A stretch of DNA of 64,000 nucleotides from Aquimarina aggregata (GTDB lineage: Bacteria; Bacteroidota; Bacteroidia; Flavobacteriales; Flavobacteriaceae): assembly GCF_001632745.1 (NCBI RefSeq), contig NZ_LQRT01000001.1, forward strand, positions 186,001 to 250,000, read 5' to 3'. Position 1 is the first letter of the stretch. The number at the start of each line of letters is the position of its first letter. Below are positions 35,488-45,530 of the stretch, one piece after another. Under the pieces are notes generated by a model, which saw nothing but the letters and a program-made list of their open reading frames with translations, was not told where the DNA came from and ran no database searches. The position numbers and the translations under genes are program-made.

Positions 35488-38310
35488 ATGTATTTTAAAA
35501 CCTTGAGCTACCAAAAAAAGATACACCTATTCTATTTACTACTACTTTCAACAATTGCGTCATCTCAAGAATTGCCGCCAATAGCACATTATTTACCAGA
35601 AAATTATCTTGCAGAAGCCCAAAACTGGTCTATCTCTCAAGCAAGTAATAAATTTATCTATGTGGCCAATACTATTGGGTTATTAGAATTTAATGGATCT
35701 CATTGGAATGTATACCCTACGCCAAATAAAACCGCAATGAGATCTGTAAATGCAGTTAATGATCGTATATATACAGGTTGTTATATGAATTTTGGTTTTT
35801 GGAAAAAAAACGATTTAGGAACATTAGAATACACCTCTTTAAGTGATCCTATAAAAGAAAAGTTAATTGAAGATGAAGAGTTTTGGCATATAGTTCATCA
35901 GGAAAATTGGGTTCTATTTCAATCCCTTCATAGCATCTATATATATAATATCGATACTAAAAAAACTAACATCATCTCTTCTGAAACTGGTATTCTAGGT
36001 ATTTTTAATGTTAGTGGTGCAATCTATTATCAAGATAAAAACCAGGGAATCTTTAAAATAGAAAAAGGAAAGGCTAAACTCTTAACAAAATTTTCGCCAA
36101 TTAAAAATGATAAAGTAATCCATATCGCTAATACTAATGATGGAGTTCTTATACTTACTAGTCTTCATGGATTTTACAAGTATTCAGATAAGGTCATCAA
36201 AAAATGGAAAACTCCTGTAGACAGTTTACTAAAAAAAAGTAAAATATATAGCAGTATACAGTTAAAAGATAAAAGTTTTATTATTGGTACAATAGCCAAA
36301 GGAATTATTCATATTTCTGAAAAAGGAGATTTAATATACCAAATTGATCAAAGTAAAGGTCTAAATAACAATACAATATTATCAATTTTTGAAGATGTTG
36401 AAAATAACATTTGGCTAGGTCTTGATAATGGTATTAATTGTATAAATATTAATTCCCCAATTCGTCTTTTTAATAATGATAAAGGTACTATTGGAACAGT
36501 GTATGTTTCGAGTGTTTTTAAAAATTTTCTTTACTTAGGAACTAATCAAGGTGTTTTTTACAAAAAAATAGACAAAGAAGAGCCATTTAAGTTTGTAGAA
36601 GGTACAAATGGTCAAGTTTGGTCTCTTTTTGTGTATGATGACAAATTATTTTGTGGTCATGATTCAGGTACTTTTCTTATCCATAACAATACTTCAGAAT
36701 TGATTTCTCCAGTTTCGGGGGGATGGAATTTCAAAACTATCCAAGAGTTTCCTCAATATTTAATGCAAGGTACATATACTGGACTTTATCTGTTGGAAAA
36801 GAAAAACAAAACATGGAAACTGAAACAGAAAATTAAAGGAATTGATTACTCCTCAAGATATTTAGAAATTTCTAAAAATACTGTTTGGATTAATCACGAA
36901 CATAAAGGTCTCTTTAAAGCCAATATTAACGAACAATTCACCGAACTACAAGAAGTAACTAATGATTTTTTGATAGAAAGAGGACTAAATTCTAGCATCA
37001 CCAAGTACAAAGAAAATATCATCTATTCTAACCAACAACAATTAACATTTTATGATAAAAAAAATAAAACCTTTGTAGAAGAAAACCCTATAAATAAAGT
37101 TCTGGATGGTAAAAACTATAAGATTGGTAAACTAATAAAAGACAATACCGATGGGTTATGGGGTTTTTCTAAAGAAAATATAAGTCATATCAGACAAAGT
37201 CAATTTTCTGGTGAATTAAGAATCATTAAAATACCTATTCCTAGATTTTTAAGAAAAGAAACTGTTGGTTTTGAAAATGTAGCACACATTTATGACACCA
37301 AGTACTTACTAGGACGAACTAATGGATACATGACATTGGATCTATCTGAGATCAACCCTAAAGCATATACCATTTTACTGGATAAAATAAGTATAAAAAG
37401 CAAAGACACTTCTTTTAAGGCCATATCATTGTCACAAAAATCACCTCAGTTTAAGTATAAGCTAAATACAATCGCTTTCTCATATACAATTCCTGAGTAT
37501 AATAAATACGTTATCTCTAAATTTCAATATAAGCTAGATGGATTCTACAATAATTGGAGCAACTGGACCACTGATTCAAAAGTTATTTTTGAAAACCTAC
37601 CTTTTGGAGAATATACCTTTATGGTTAGATCTAAAACAGGTAATACCTTAAGCAAAAATATCTTAGAATATAAGTTTAGGATCGATAGACCATGGTATTT
37701 TACGAAGTTAGCTATTGCTATCTATATTTTATCATTGCTTATTTTGTTGCTATTAGTTCATGATTTATACAAACGATATTATACAAAACAAAAGTTAAAA
37801 TTGGTTACCGAAAATAAAAAACAATTTGCACTTAAAGAACTAGAAAATGAAAGAGAGATCATGAAACTGAATAATGAAAAATTGATCCAAGATTTAGAAA
37901 GTAAAAATCGTGAACTTGCAACATCTACAATGAGTATTATTAAGAAAAATGAAATTTTAAATACTATAAAAAAAGAACTCAAAAAGTTTACACTTGAAGA
38001 TGGAAATTTTAAAAATGTAGAAAAAATCATTGACAAACACCTCAACAATAAAGATGATTGGAAACATTTTGAAGAAGCCTTTAATAATGTGGATAAAAAC
38101 TTCTTGAAAAAGCTAAAATCAAAACATTCAAAATTAACTCCACATGATCTGCGATTTTGTGCTTATTTAAGGCTTAACTTATCTTCTAAAGAAATTGCTC
38201 CTTTACTAAACATCTCTGTGCGCAGTGTCGAGATTAAACGATATAGACTAAGAAAAAAACTTTCTTTGGAACATAAACAAAGTTTAGTAAGCTACATTCT
38301 TGAAATTTAG
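35488..38310 (+). CDS. One-component sensor-regulator: propeller, Y_Y_Y, TM, LuxR-type HTH
   Basis: 940 residues from the ATG at 35488; an earlier TTG is possible but the ATG is followed by a good signal/anchor. Residues ~30-640 are two-propeller-like repeats (IWLGLDNGINCININ, VWSLFVYDDKLFCGH). A Y_Y_Y-type domain (FQYKLDGFYNNWSNWTTD) and one membrane span (~770) follow, then a coiled coil (~790-860). The C-terminal LuxR-type HTH ends in LRKKLSLE (KEIAPLLNISVRSVEIKRYR). It lacks any kinase domain. It most likely senses glucan fragments in the periplasm and controls the adjacent glucanases. Confidence 0.85.
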   Translation: MYFKTLSYQKKIHLFYLLLLSTIASSQELPPIAHYLPENYLAEAQNWSISQASNKFIYVANTIGLLEFNGSHWNVYPTPNKTAMRSVNAVNDRIYTGCYMNFGFWKKNDLGTLEYTSLSDPIKEKLIEDEEFWHIVHQENWVLFQSLHSIYIYNIDTKKTNIISSETGILGIFNVSGAIYYQDKNQGIFKIEKGKAKLLTKFSPIKNDKVIHIANTNDGVLILTSLHGFYKYSDKVIKKWKTPVDSLLKKSKIYSSIQLKDKSFIIGTIAKGIIHISEKGDLIYQIDQSKGLNNNTILSIFEDVENNIWLGLDNGINCININSPIRLFNNDKGTIGTVYVSSVFKNFLYLGTNQGVFYKKIDKEEPFKFVEGTNGQVWSLFVYDDKLFCGHDSGTFLIHNNTSELISPVSGGWNFKTIQEFPQYLMQGTYTGLYLLEKKNKTWKLKQKIKGIDYSSRYLEISKNTVWINHEHKGLFKANINEQFTELQEVTNDFLIERGLNSSITKYKENIIYSNQQQLTFYDKKNKTFVEENPINKVLDGKNYKIGKLIKDNTDGLWGFSKENISHIRQSQFSGELRIIKIPIPRFLRKETVGFENVAHIYDTKYLLGRTNGYMTLDLSEINPKAYTILLDKISIKSKDTSFKAISLSQKSPQFKYKLNTIAFSYTIPEYNKYVISKFQYKLDGFYNNWSNWTTDSKVIFENLPFGEYTFMVRSKTGNTLSKNILEYKFRIDRPWYFTKLAIAIYILSLLILLLLVHDLYKRYYTKQKLKLVTENKKQFALKELENEREIMKLNNEKLIQDLESKNRELATSTMSIIKKNEILNTIKKELKKFTLEDGNFKNVEKIIDKHLNNKDDWKHFEEAFNNVDKNFLKKLKSKHSKLTPHDLRFCAYLRLNLSSKEIAPLLNISVRSVEIKRYRLRKKLSLEHKQSLVSYILEI

Positions 38311-38609
38311 CTTGAGCTCGCTAAAAAACCATTGGATTTACTTTAGCTTCAGCTCGTCGTATAACATAATCATCATTTTTGCCACTTATCGATCAAATAT
38401 ATCCAATAGTCTTTCAAAACCTACTTATTATCGAAAAAAACTCAAACCGTTCGTCGTAATTACTAAGCATTTAAACGATCAAAAAAAAACCTTTCATCTA
38501 AAAAAGAAAAATACCCTTATGTAAATAAGTACCTTAATAATAGGAAAATAGAAAACTGCGCGACCTATTTCTACAATCAATTAATTATTAACTTAAAGCA
38601 CTAAAAACT

Positions 38610-39221
38610 ATGAAACAATTAACTTTTCTTTTACTAGTGCTCTTATTACCTTCATGTTCTGTAGAAGATGACTCTGCTCCGTTATTCATTGAACCAATAT
38701 ATGTGAATAATCCTACATTTAAATTAAAATTAGATATAATTTATGTTCTCCCAAATGAGAAGTATGCGAAATCGAAATATAACATCGATGAATCAAAATA
38801 TTTAGATTATTTAAACGGCTGTTTTTTTAATCGGCATGATATCGGAATTGTTTTGGGAGAATCCAGAACGTTAGTAAATCCAGAATTATATGACCTTAAA
38901 GACGATCGCGGTAATGAATCAGCGATTTTTGAGAGAGAAACAAAGGGCACCTGTAAACCGGACCGTTTGAATATGTATATTATACCCAGAACCAATACCA
39001 TTGCCATTGCAGGCTTAGGAGTAACCCAAAGAACACTCATAACAGATGAGTTTCTGTTTAAAACAACAAGCCCTCATGAAATTGGTCATTCTCTAGGATT
39101 ACATCACTTAGACGTAGATGGAAATATCATGAGTAGAGTAAAACCTTATTTACGAAAAGAATTTAATAGCGAACAAGTAAGTGAGTTAATTCAACAAATT
39201 ATAACGATCAATAACCGATGA
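38610..39221 (+). CDS. Zinc metalloprotease lipoprotein (metzincin)
   Basis: 203 residues. Lipobox with Cys16 (LLLPSC). The metzincin motif HExxHxxGxxH is complete: His156, Glu157, His160, Gly163, His166 in HEIGHSLGLHH. The Met-turn is NIM at 172-174. It is exported, membrane-anchored and small for the family. Substrate unknown. A hairpin terminator is found ~230 bp downstream and a decayed copy of the last 90 bp lies between. Confidence 0.85.
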   Translation: MKQLTFLLLVLLLPSCSVEDDSAPLFIEPIYVNNPTFKLKLDIIYVLPNEKYAKSKYNIDESKYLDYLNGCFFNRHDIGIVLGESRTLVNPELYDLKDDRGNESAIFERETKGTCKPDRLNMYIIPRTNTIAIAGLGVTQRTLITDEFLFKTTSPHEIGHSLGLHHLDVDGNIMSRVKPYLRKEFNSEQVSELIQQIITINNR

Positions 39222-39270
39222 GTTTCTATACAACCGAGTACCTAGCTATCTCATTTAAGTATAAGAAAGA

Positions 39271-39360
39271 AATATTACGAGTGGTGTAAAACCTTATTTA
39301 CGAAAAGAATTCAATCACGAATAAGTAAGTAAATTAGTTTAACAAATTACATATAACCAT
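39271..39360 (+). pseudogene. Decayed copy of the metalloprotease 3' end
   Basis: Aligns without gaps to 39123-39212, the end of the metalloprotease gene, at 72 of 90 positions by hand. GTAAAACCTTATTTACGAAA is shared exactly. It has stop codons in the old frame (CAA to TAA). It marks an old tandem duplication. Confidence 0.8.
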
Positions 39361-39447
39361 TAGGAGGAACGACTTAAGGATAAAAAAGTAGTACTAATAG
39401 TATAACAATAAAGTACTATCAAATTAAGCTAATTAACAAGTTTCACC

Positions 39448-39489
39448 CTAAAACAGCAGGATATAAATTACTATGTCCTGCTGTTTTAG
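39448..39489 (+). terminator. Terminator of the metalloprotease unit
   Basis: CTAAAACAGCAGGA paired with TCCTGCTGTTTTAG. The strong stem overlaps a T-run. Confidence 0.8.
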
Positions 39490-39672
39490 CAATACTAAGG
39501 TTTACGTTTTTAACACATACCCTTATCTAATAAACTCGATATCAAAATTCATTTTAACCTCTATTCTATACCATTCACCACAACCAATTTCTATCTCATC
39601 GAAACACTAAGATTACGAGCTTAAATTCTAATTAATTTAGAGCATCTAATCGCTAAAAAGATCACTCTTACC

Positions 39673-40116
39673 ATGAAGACCGGAATAATAATATCGTGTT
39701 ACAATGAAGAAAAAAGATTAAATACTACTCTATTTTTAAATTTTATAAATCGAGAAGACAAATTTCATTTATGTTTTGTTAATAACGGTAGTAAAGATGA
39801 CACAATTTCTTTATTAAAAACCATACAAATGGATAACCCGTTAAAAGTAAGCGTAGTAGATATAAAAAAGAATTGTGGCAAAGCAGAAGCTGTAAGAGCT
39901 GGTGCCAGATATCTTCATAGCAGAGGAGACATAATATTTGTGGGGTTTATAGATGCCAGTTTATCCACTACTGTGAAAGATGCCGATGAGCTATTAAAAT
40001 CATTAAAAACAAATTACAGATTAGGCATGGTATTCGGTTCCAGAACTAAAAAAAGCCTTAAAGAGTTTAAAAAAATGTACGAAAGCATTATTTCTGCAAA
40101 TGATACAAACATTTAA
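39673..40116 (+). pseudogene. Truncated family 2 glycosyltransferase paralog
   Basis: 147 residues, colinear with the first half of the 273-residue protein at 3796 (MKTGIII, FHLCFVN, GFIDA, MVFGSR all shared). The metal-binding Asp96 is Ser (DAD to DAS), Asp38 is Asn, and the C-terminal acceptor half is missing. It is most likely inactive. The frame is still open, so a short protein could be made. Confidence 0.75.
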
Positions 40117-40962
40117 AATGCTTGATTTATAAAATTTCTTCATCATAAAATTTCATTTGTTATATTTTCAATTCATTAAAATACCAGAGATAATACCTCA
40201 AAAGACATAAACAAATTAAAAACGATTAGTAAGTCTAGAGGAATACCTGTTGAATCCACAAAATCTATATAAAAATTAATTTAGTAAGAGTGTATTTATT
40301 AGATTTTAATAACGTAGATGTCTAAAAAACATAGCTAATTTCTTTAAAAACAAAGTATTTTTTTTCAATTTCAGAGACATCTTATACAGATTATCTATTT
40401 TTTTAAGTATCAGATTTCTATCAATCAAAAGCTTAAATACTTAAAAGAGCTTAATCTTTCCAAAATATTATAAGTAACTGATTATCAGTATTTAAATTCA
40501 GTAAATACAAATATTTCATCGAAGCTATCTGCTTAAGAAAAGTTATTTGCGAACGCGCCCATTTTAATTTTTTATAAATATTTAGCGAACGTTCGCTTTT
40601 TTAATCAAAAACTTTTTTATAATATTGCCTTGTAATTAATTGAATACAAAAACTAATCAGTGATTTTATCAAACAGCTGACTGCTTTAGCATAAAAGCAA
40701 TCAAACCACATTAAAACGGATTGATAAGATTATGATTTTCTGAATTGTATTACAAAAGAAAGAACCCCACAGATGCTGCTACGTAGATAATGGGAATCAT
40801 ATTATTAATAAAATAACAAAAACTAAAAAAATGAAATCTCAAGTAAAGACTAAAACATTGGTTACAAATTGGGCTATTAATAATACCCATGATTACAGTA
40901 CTCAGAAAAAAGCGATAGTTAAATAAAGAAATTAACCTTAAAGTAAAATTAAAAATAACATT
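40117..40962. other. Long non-coding upstream region of isocitrate lyase
   Basis: 846 bp without a convincing gene. It contains a 14-bp palindrome AGCGAACGTTCGCT (40584-40597) and a related half-site TTGCGAACG (40547-40555), described separately. A 31-codon frame runs 40831-40926 just before aceA (MKSQVKTKTLVTNWAINN...). It has an A-rich leader but no recognisable similarity and is listed only as a possible leader peptide. Confidence 0.5.
40584..40597. promoter_or_regulatory. GC-rich palindrome upstream of isocitrate lyase
   Basis: Perfect 14-bp palindrome AGCGAACGTTCGCT in otherwise AT-rich DNA, with a half-site TTGCGAACG 30 bp before it. Looks like an operator; its regulator is unknown. 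Confidence 0.55.
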
Positions 40963-42573
40963 ATGACTAATTATAATTCAGCCCTTGATATTGTACGTAA
41001 ACTGAAAGCAAAACATGGAAATACATGGGCGACCATAAAGCCAGAAAATGCAGCACGTATTGCTGTACAAAATAGATTTAAAACAGGATTAGACATAGCT
41101 AAATATACGGCATCTATTATGCGTAAAGACATGGCCGAATATGATGAAAACAATCTAAACTACACCCAATCATTAGGTTGCTGGCATGGATTTGTGGCAC
41201 AACAAAAAATGATTGCTGTAAAAAAACATAAAGGCACAACAGATAAAACATACTTGTATCTGTCGGGTTGGATGGTAGCAGCATTACGTTCTGAGTTAGG
41301 GCCTTTACCTGATCAATCAATGCACGAAAAAACTTCAGTTCCTAAATTAATTGAAGAAATATACACATTCTTACGTCAAGCGGATGCAGTAGAATTAAAT
41401 GATCTTTTTCGTCGTCTGGATGCAGGAGAAGATGTTCAGGCCGAGATCGATAATTTTGAAACTCATGTTGTACCTATCATTGCCGATATTGATGCAGGTT
41501 TTGGAAATGAAGAAGCCACATATCTTTTAGCAAAAAAAATGATTGAGGCAGGTGCTTGCGCTCTACAAATCGAAAACCAGGTATCTGATGCTAAGCAATG
41601 TGGTCACCAAGACGGTAAAGTAACGGTACCTCACGAAGATTTTATTGCTAAGCTAAATGCCCTACGTTATGCTTTCTTAGAGTTAGGTATAGAAGAAGGT
41701 GTAATTGTTGCTCGAACAGATTCTGAAGGTGCGGGCTTAACACAAAAATTACCCGTATCTATGGAAGAAGGAGATCTTGCATCACAGTATATGGATTTTG
41801 TTGAAGCAGAAGAAGTTGCTATAGGAGAAGTTAATGAAAATGATGTGTTGTTTAAACGTGATGGTAAACTAGTTCGTCCCGTACGTATGCCAAATGGTTT
41901 GTATAAATTTAAAGAAGGATCTAATATTGATCGAGTGGTATTAGACTGTATTACGAGTTTAGAGAATGGTGCAGATTTATTATGGATTGAGACTCCAACA
42001 CCAAATGTAAAACAAATTGCGCATATGGTAAACCGAGTTAAGGAACAAGTGCCAAATGCAAAATTAGTATATAACAACTCTCCTTCTTTTAACTGGACGA
42101 TTAATTTTCGTCAACAAGCATTTGACCTTATGGTGGCAACTGGTGAAGATACATCTGCCTACAACCGTGATGAATTAATGGATGCCAAATATGATGGTAC
42201 TGAATTGTCAGACCGAGCAGATGAAATGATTCGTATGTTCCAAGCAGAGGCTTCTCGTGATGCCGGTGTATTTCATCACCTAATCACACTGCCTACATAC
42301 CATACAACTGCATTACATATGAACGATCTTGTTGAAGGTTATTTCGGTGATATGGGAATGTTAGCTTATGTAGATTCTGTTCAACGTCAAGAAATACGAA
42401 AAGGTGTATCTTGTGTAAAGCACCAACGTATGGCAGGTTCAGACTTAGGAGATGATCACAAAACCTTCTTTGCGGGTGAAAAAGCTTTAAAAGCCGGTGG
42501 AGAGAAAAACACCAGTAATCAATTTGAAATTAAAACAAGTACTAAAGAGCCAGAATTGGCCTTGGACAAATAA
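40963..42573 (+). CDS. aceA: Isocitrate lyase
   Basis: 536 residues, the longer isocitrate-lyase type. The catalytic segment is K211-Q-C213-G-H215 (KKCGH in E. coli), followed by conserved IVARTDSEGAGL and LLWIETPTPN. It cleaves isocitrate to glyoxylate and succinate, the first step of the glyoxylate shunt. No malate synthase gene is in the window, so its partner must lie elsewhere. A hairpin terminator follows. Confidence 0.96.
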   Translation: MTNYNSALDIVRKLKAKHGNTWATIKPENAARIAVQNRFKTGLDIAKYTASIMRKDMAEYDENNLNYTQSLGCWHGFVAQQKMIAVKKHKGTTDKTYLYLSGWMVAALRSELGPLPDQSMHEKTSVPKLIEEIYTFLRQADAVELNDLFRRLDAGEDVQAEIDNFETHVVPIIADIDAGFGNEEATYLLAKKMIEAGACALQIENQVSDAKQCGHQDGKVTVPHEDFIAKLNALRYAFLELGIEEGVIVARTDSEGAGLTQKLPVSMEEGDLASQYMDFVEAEEVAIGEVNENDVLFKRDGKLVRPVRMPNGLYKFKEGSNIDRVVLDCITSLENGADLLWIETPTPNVKQIAHMVNRVKEQVPNAKLVYNNSPSFNWTINFRQQAFDLMVATGEDTSAYNRDELMDAKYDGTELSDRADEMIRMFQAEASRDAGVFHHLITLPTYHTTALHMNDLVEGYFGDMGMLAYVDSVQRQEIRKGVSCVKHQRMAGSDLGDDHKTFFAGEKALKAGGEKNTSNQFEIKTSTKEPELALDK

Positions 42574-42595
42574 AACCTTTGTCTCAGTTATGTAT

Positions 42596-42629
42596 AAAAA
42601 GGGTGACTCTATTTTATGGGTCACCTTTT
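42596..42629 (+). terminator. Terminator after isocitrate lyase
   Basis: AAAAGGGTGAC paired with GTCACCTTTT (one bulged base), ~10-base loop and T-run. Confidence 0.75.
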
Positions 42630-42693
42630 CTATAGTTCTAAAAATGTATCATTTAAAAAAACAAACATTGTATTAGATATAATTTTTAAGTCC

Positions 42694-43608
42694 CTAAAAA
42701 TTATCAAATCTCTTTTTGATAATGGTACTCTTTTCCTTTTTCAAATATTCGAGAAAGGTAGTGGCTACTAAAGAGAACTTTTTATCCTTCAACCATATCA
42801 TATGCCAATTGGATTTAATCGGAAAATCCTTGATAGGAATAATTTGTAAGCGTCCAGTTTTAAGCTCGTTTCGTATCCCAATAATAGGCATAATAGAATA
42901 GCCAAGTCCTGCGATCACTGCTTGCTTTACAGCCTCATTAGAGGTGAGTTCCATTTTTTTACTTACGGGTAGGTTATTCTTTTCAATAAACTGTTCCATA
43001 GTAAACCTAGTCCCAGACCCTTGTTCTCTATAAATTAAAGGTAATTTTGCAAAAATAGATTTATCATATATATCTTTTTCGAATTTTTCATCATTATTTC
43101 CTACTAGATAAAGTTGATTTTCCATTAACTCAATTTTTTCTATTTGTAACTTATCTGGAAGAACTGAAACTAATGAAAAATCTACTGTGTTTTTTTCTAG
43201 ACTTTGAATCACCTGTGCTTTATTAGTGACATCAAGAACAAGCTCTACATCTTTATGTTGCTTTATAAAATCAGATAAGAAATACGGCATAATATATTTA
43301 CCTGTAGATACCACAGAAATTTTTAACACCCCAGATAGCTGCCCTTGATATGCTAATGTCTTATAGTTTATATCTTTTACTTCTTGTAGTATTTTCTCTG
43401 CGGCTATGGCAATTTCTTTTCCAAAATCTGTAACATAAAGCTTTCTTCCAATGACTTCAGTTAAAGGAATAGGAAATTGATTCTGAAAATTTCTTAATTG
43501 TATTGAAACCGCTGGCTGAGTTAGATGTAATTCTTCAGAAGCTTTAGTTATACTTTGTTTTTCAACTATTTTAGAAAAAATCTGTAATTGATGAAGTGTA
43601 TAATGCAT
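42694..43608 (-). CDS. LysR-family transcriptional regulator
   Basis: 304 residues. N-terminal winged HTH (LHQLQIFSKIVEKQSITKAS, LHLTQPAVSIQLRNFQ), then a periplasmic-binding-like effector domain (residues ~90-295), with the usual SVVSTGKYIMP start. It resembles the CysL/CbbR-like LysR group. Target unknown: nothing is divergent from it within ~380 bp. Confidence 0.9.
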   Translation of the reverse strand: MHYTLHQLQIFSKIVEKQSITKASEELHLTQPAVSIQLRNFQNQFPIPLTEVIGRKLYVTDFGKEIAIAAEKILQEVKDINYKTLAYQGQLSGVLKISVVSTGKYIMPYFLSDFIKQHKDVELVLDVTNKAQVIQSLEKNTVDFSLVSVLPDKLQIEKIELMENQLYLVGNNDEKFEKDIYDKSIFAKLPLIYREQGSGTRFTMEQFIEKNNLPVSKKMELTSNEAVKQAVIAGLGYSIMPIIGIRNELKTGRLQIIPIKDFPIKSNWHMIWLKDKKFSLVATTFLEYLKKEKSTIIKKRFDNF

Positions 43609-43917
43609 AAAATACTTTTATCTATTTTACACCAAAAATAAATAAAAGTAAATGAACCTCATTTTTTAAGTTTGTAGTTATCATGAATGATTTGCTTAAA
43701 CTTAAAACACTAAGACCTAAGTAATTCATAAAAATTAATATTGTACAAATTAATAAAACAAAGGACTCTTTTGAAGGATAATAACAAAACGAATAGCTAT
43801 AAAATAGATAAATGACTAAAGCGCTTATCAACTGTTTAAATTGGAGATTATAACTATTCAAGCATATTTTTAAGTTTCACATGGTACTAATACACGAAGT
43901 GTGTAATTAAAAAACAA

Positions 43918-43963
43918 AATAATACTTTAAACCAGATAATTACACGGCTCAAAGTATTATTTC
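43918..43963 (-). terminator. Terminator after the Old Yellow Enzyme gene
   Basis: AAATAATACTTT / AAAGTATTATTT stem with a ~22-base loop; on the minus strand it runs into TTGTTTTTT. Confidence 0.65.
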
Positions 43964-43988
43964 TACTCTTTTATCTGTAATTGCATTA

Positions 43989-45056
43989 CTAATAATCTGT
44001 ATAACCTACTTCGCCAGGTGTATAGAAAGTATCAGGATTAGGATCTGTAAGCTTTTGATTATTTTTTAGCTTTTCAACCAGGTTTGGATTTGAAATAAAT
44101 GGTCTTCCTATATATACTAAATCGTATCCTTCATTAAGTAGTTTCTCAGATTTAGGTATGCTATCTACATCTCCTCCTACGATTATATTTCCTTCAAAAA
44201 CAGTCTTTATCGTTCGTTTTATATTTGTAGTAAAATCGGGAGCATTCATAGCAACTCTTTGATCAACGATATGAATATAAGCTATACCTAATTTACCAAG
44301 CTCCTCTGCCATATATGTATAGATATCTACCAGGTCATCATAATCTCCTTTCATATCATTAAAAACACCATAAGGAGAAACACGAACTCCAACTTTATTA
44401 CTTCCTATAGCATCTGCTACACGTATTGCCAGTTCCAGTACAAAACGGGCTCTATTTTTATAATCCCCCCCGTATTCGTCTGTTCTAACGTTAGTTTTCG
44501 GATTAATGAATTGTTCTAATAAATATCCATTTGCTGCATGAAGCTCGACTCCATCAATACCTGCATCAATCAATTGTTTTGCAGCGTTCACATAATCGTC
44601 TTGAACTTTTTTGATATCGGCAATAGTCATTTCTTGTGGTGTATCATGTGGCTGAAACCCTTTACTATCTGTATATATTTCTCCTTCTAGCATTATCGAA
44701 GATGGTGCAAATACCTGTGAGTTTTTGGGTAGGTTTAACAGCGATGATACCCGACCAGTATGCATAAGTTGCACAAAAATATTACCTCCATTTTCATGAA
44801 CTCCTTCTGCAATGTTTTTCCATCCTTCAATCTGTACTTTAGAATATGCACCTGGTGTCCTAGCATATCCAAGACCATTGGGTGAGGGAGAAGTACCTTC
44901 TGAAATGATTAATCCAGCGGTAGCTCTTTGTGCGTAGTATTTGCGCATTAATTCATTTGGAACATTATTAATAGCTCGATTTCTTGTTAAAGGAGCCATA
45001 ACAATTCTATTATTTAATTGTATATCCCCTAACTTGAATTTTTCAAACGTTTTCAT
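43989..45056 (-). CDS. Alkene reductase, Old Yellow Enzyme family (NemA-like)
   Basis: 355 residues, TIM barrel with FMN. The start MAPLTRNRA and the His-x-x-Asn pair of HAANGYLLEQF are conserved, and GRPF at the C terminus binds phosphate. It reduces activated C=C bonds (enones, quinones, nitro compounds) with NAD(P)H. It is the last gene of a minus-strand redox group and has its own terminator. A second, more divergent family member is at 50127-51224. Confidence 0.92.
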   Translation of the reverse strand: MKTFEKFKLGDIQLNNRIVMAPLTRNRAINNVPNELMRKYYAQRATAGLIISEGTSPSPNGLGYARTPGAYSKVQIEGWKNIAEGVHENGGNIFVQLMHTGRVSSLLNLPKNSQVFAPSSIMLEGEIYTDSKGFQPHDTPQEMTIADIKKVQDDYVNAAKQLIDAGIDGVELHAANGYLLEQFINPKTNVRTDEYGGDYKNRARFVLELAIRVADAIGSNKVGVRVSPYGVFNDMKGDYDDLVDIYTYMAEELGKLGIAYIHIVDQRVAMNAPDFTTNIKRTIKTVFEGNIIVGGDVDSIPKSEKLLNEGYDLVYIGRPFISNPNLVEKLKNNQKLTDPNPDTFYTPGEVGYTDY

Positions 45057-45173
45057 ATTTATTATTTTTTATATCATCGTCTTTATACTACTTCATGAAT
45101 ATGGGCATATCAATTTTGTTACTAAAACAAGTTCTTACCCGTATTAAACTAAAATGTCAACTATTATCTTTAG

Positions 45174-45398
45174 CTAAGCTGAAGCAAGATTTTCGACTAT
45201 TTCGGAAGTAACTACATTACCTCCAATACTCCAATTAATTGGATCTTGTTCATCTATGATTACTGTTACAAATTTGGCAAAATCTTCATTGCCTCTTCCC
45301 TCTGTTTTGATCATCAATTCTGTTATCCCTTTATGGATTTCTTTTTTAATTTCTTCTGTAAGCATTCCTTTTGGCGTACTAATTTTTACTGTTGGCAT
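45174..45398 (-). CDS. 4-oxalocrotonate tautomerase-like protein
   Basis: 74 residues beginning Met-Pro; after methionine removal the N-terminal proline would be the catalytic base. The MPTVKISTPKGMLTEEIKKE start and size match the family. It tautomerises keto acids or reactive unsaturated carbonyls. It stands between the reductase and a LolA-like exported protein. Confidence 0.85.
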   Translation of the reverse strand: MPTVKISTPKGMLTEEIKKEIHKGITELMIKTEGRGNEDFAKFVTVIIDEQDPINWSIGGNVVTSEIVENLASA

Positions 45399-45530
45399 TT
45401 TTTAAGTTATTAAAGGTTTATAATTTATTTACATTTTTTATGAGGAGTGATATAGGATTATTTAAATAGAAAATATCCTTCTTTAATCTCACCTTTTACT
45501 TTACTTTTATCCTCAGAATATTATTTCAAA

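Noticed and set aside
38300..38524. 74-codon frame after the sensor-regulator
   Set aside because: Overlaps the end of the regulator, Ser/Lys-rich low-complexity, no ribosome-binding cue.
43622..43861. 79-codon hydrophobic frame ahead of the LysR gene
   Set aside because: AT-rich DNA easily produces hydrophobic frames; no promoter, no family likeness, placed where a regulator promoter is expected.
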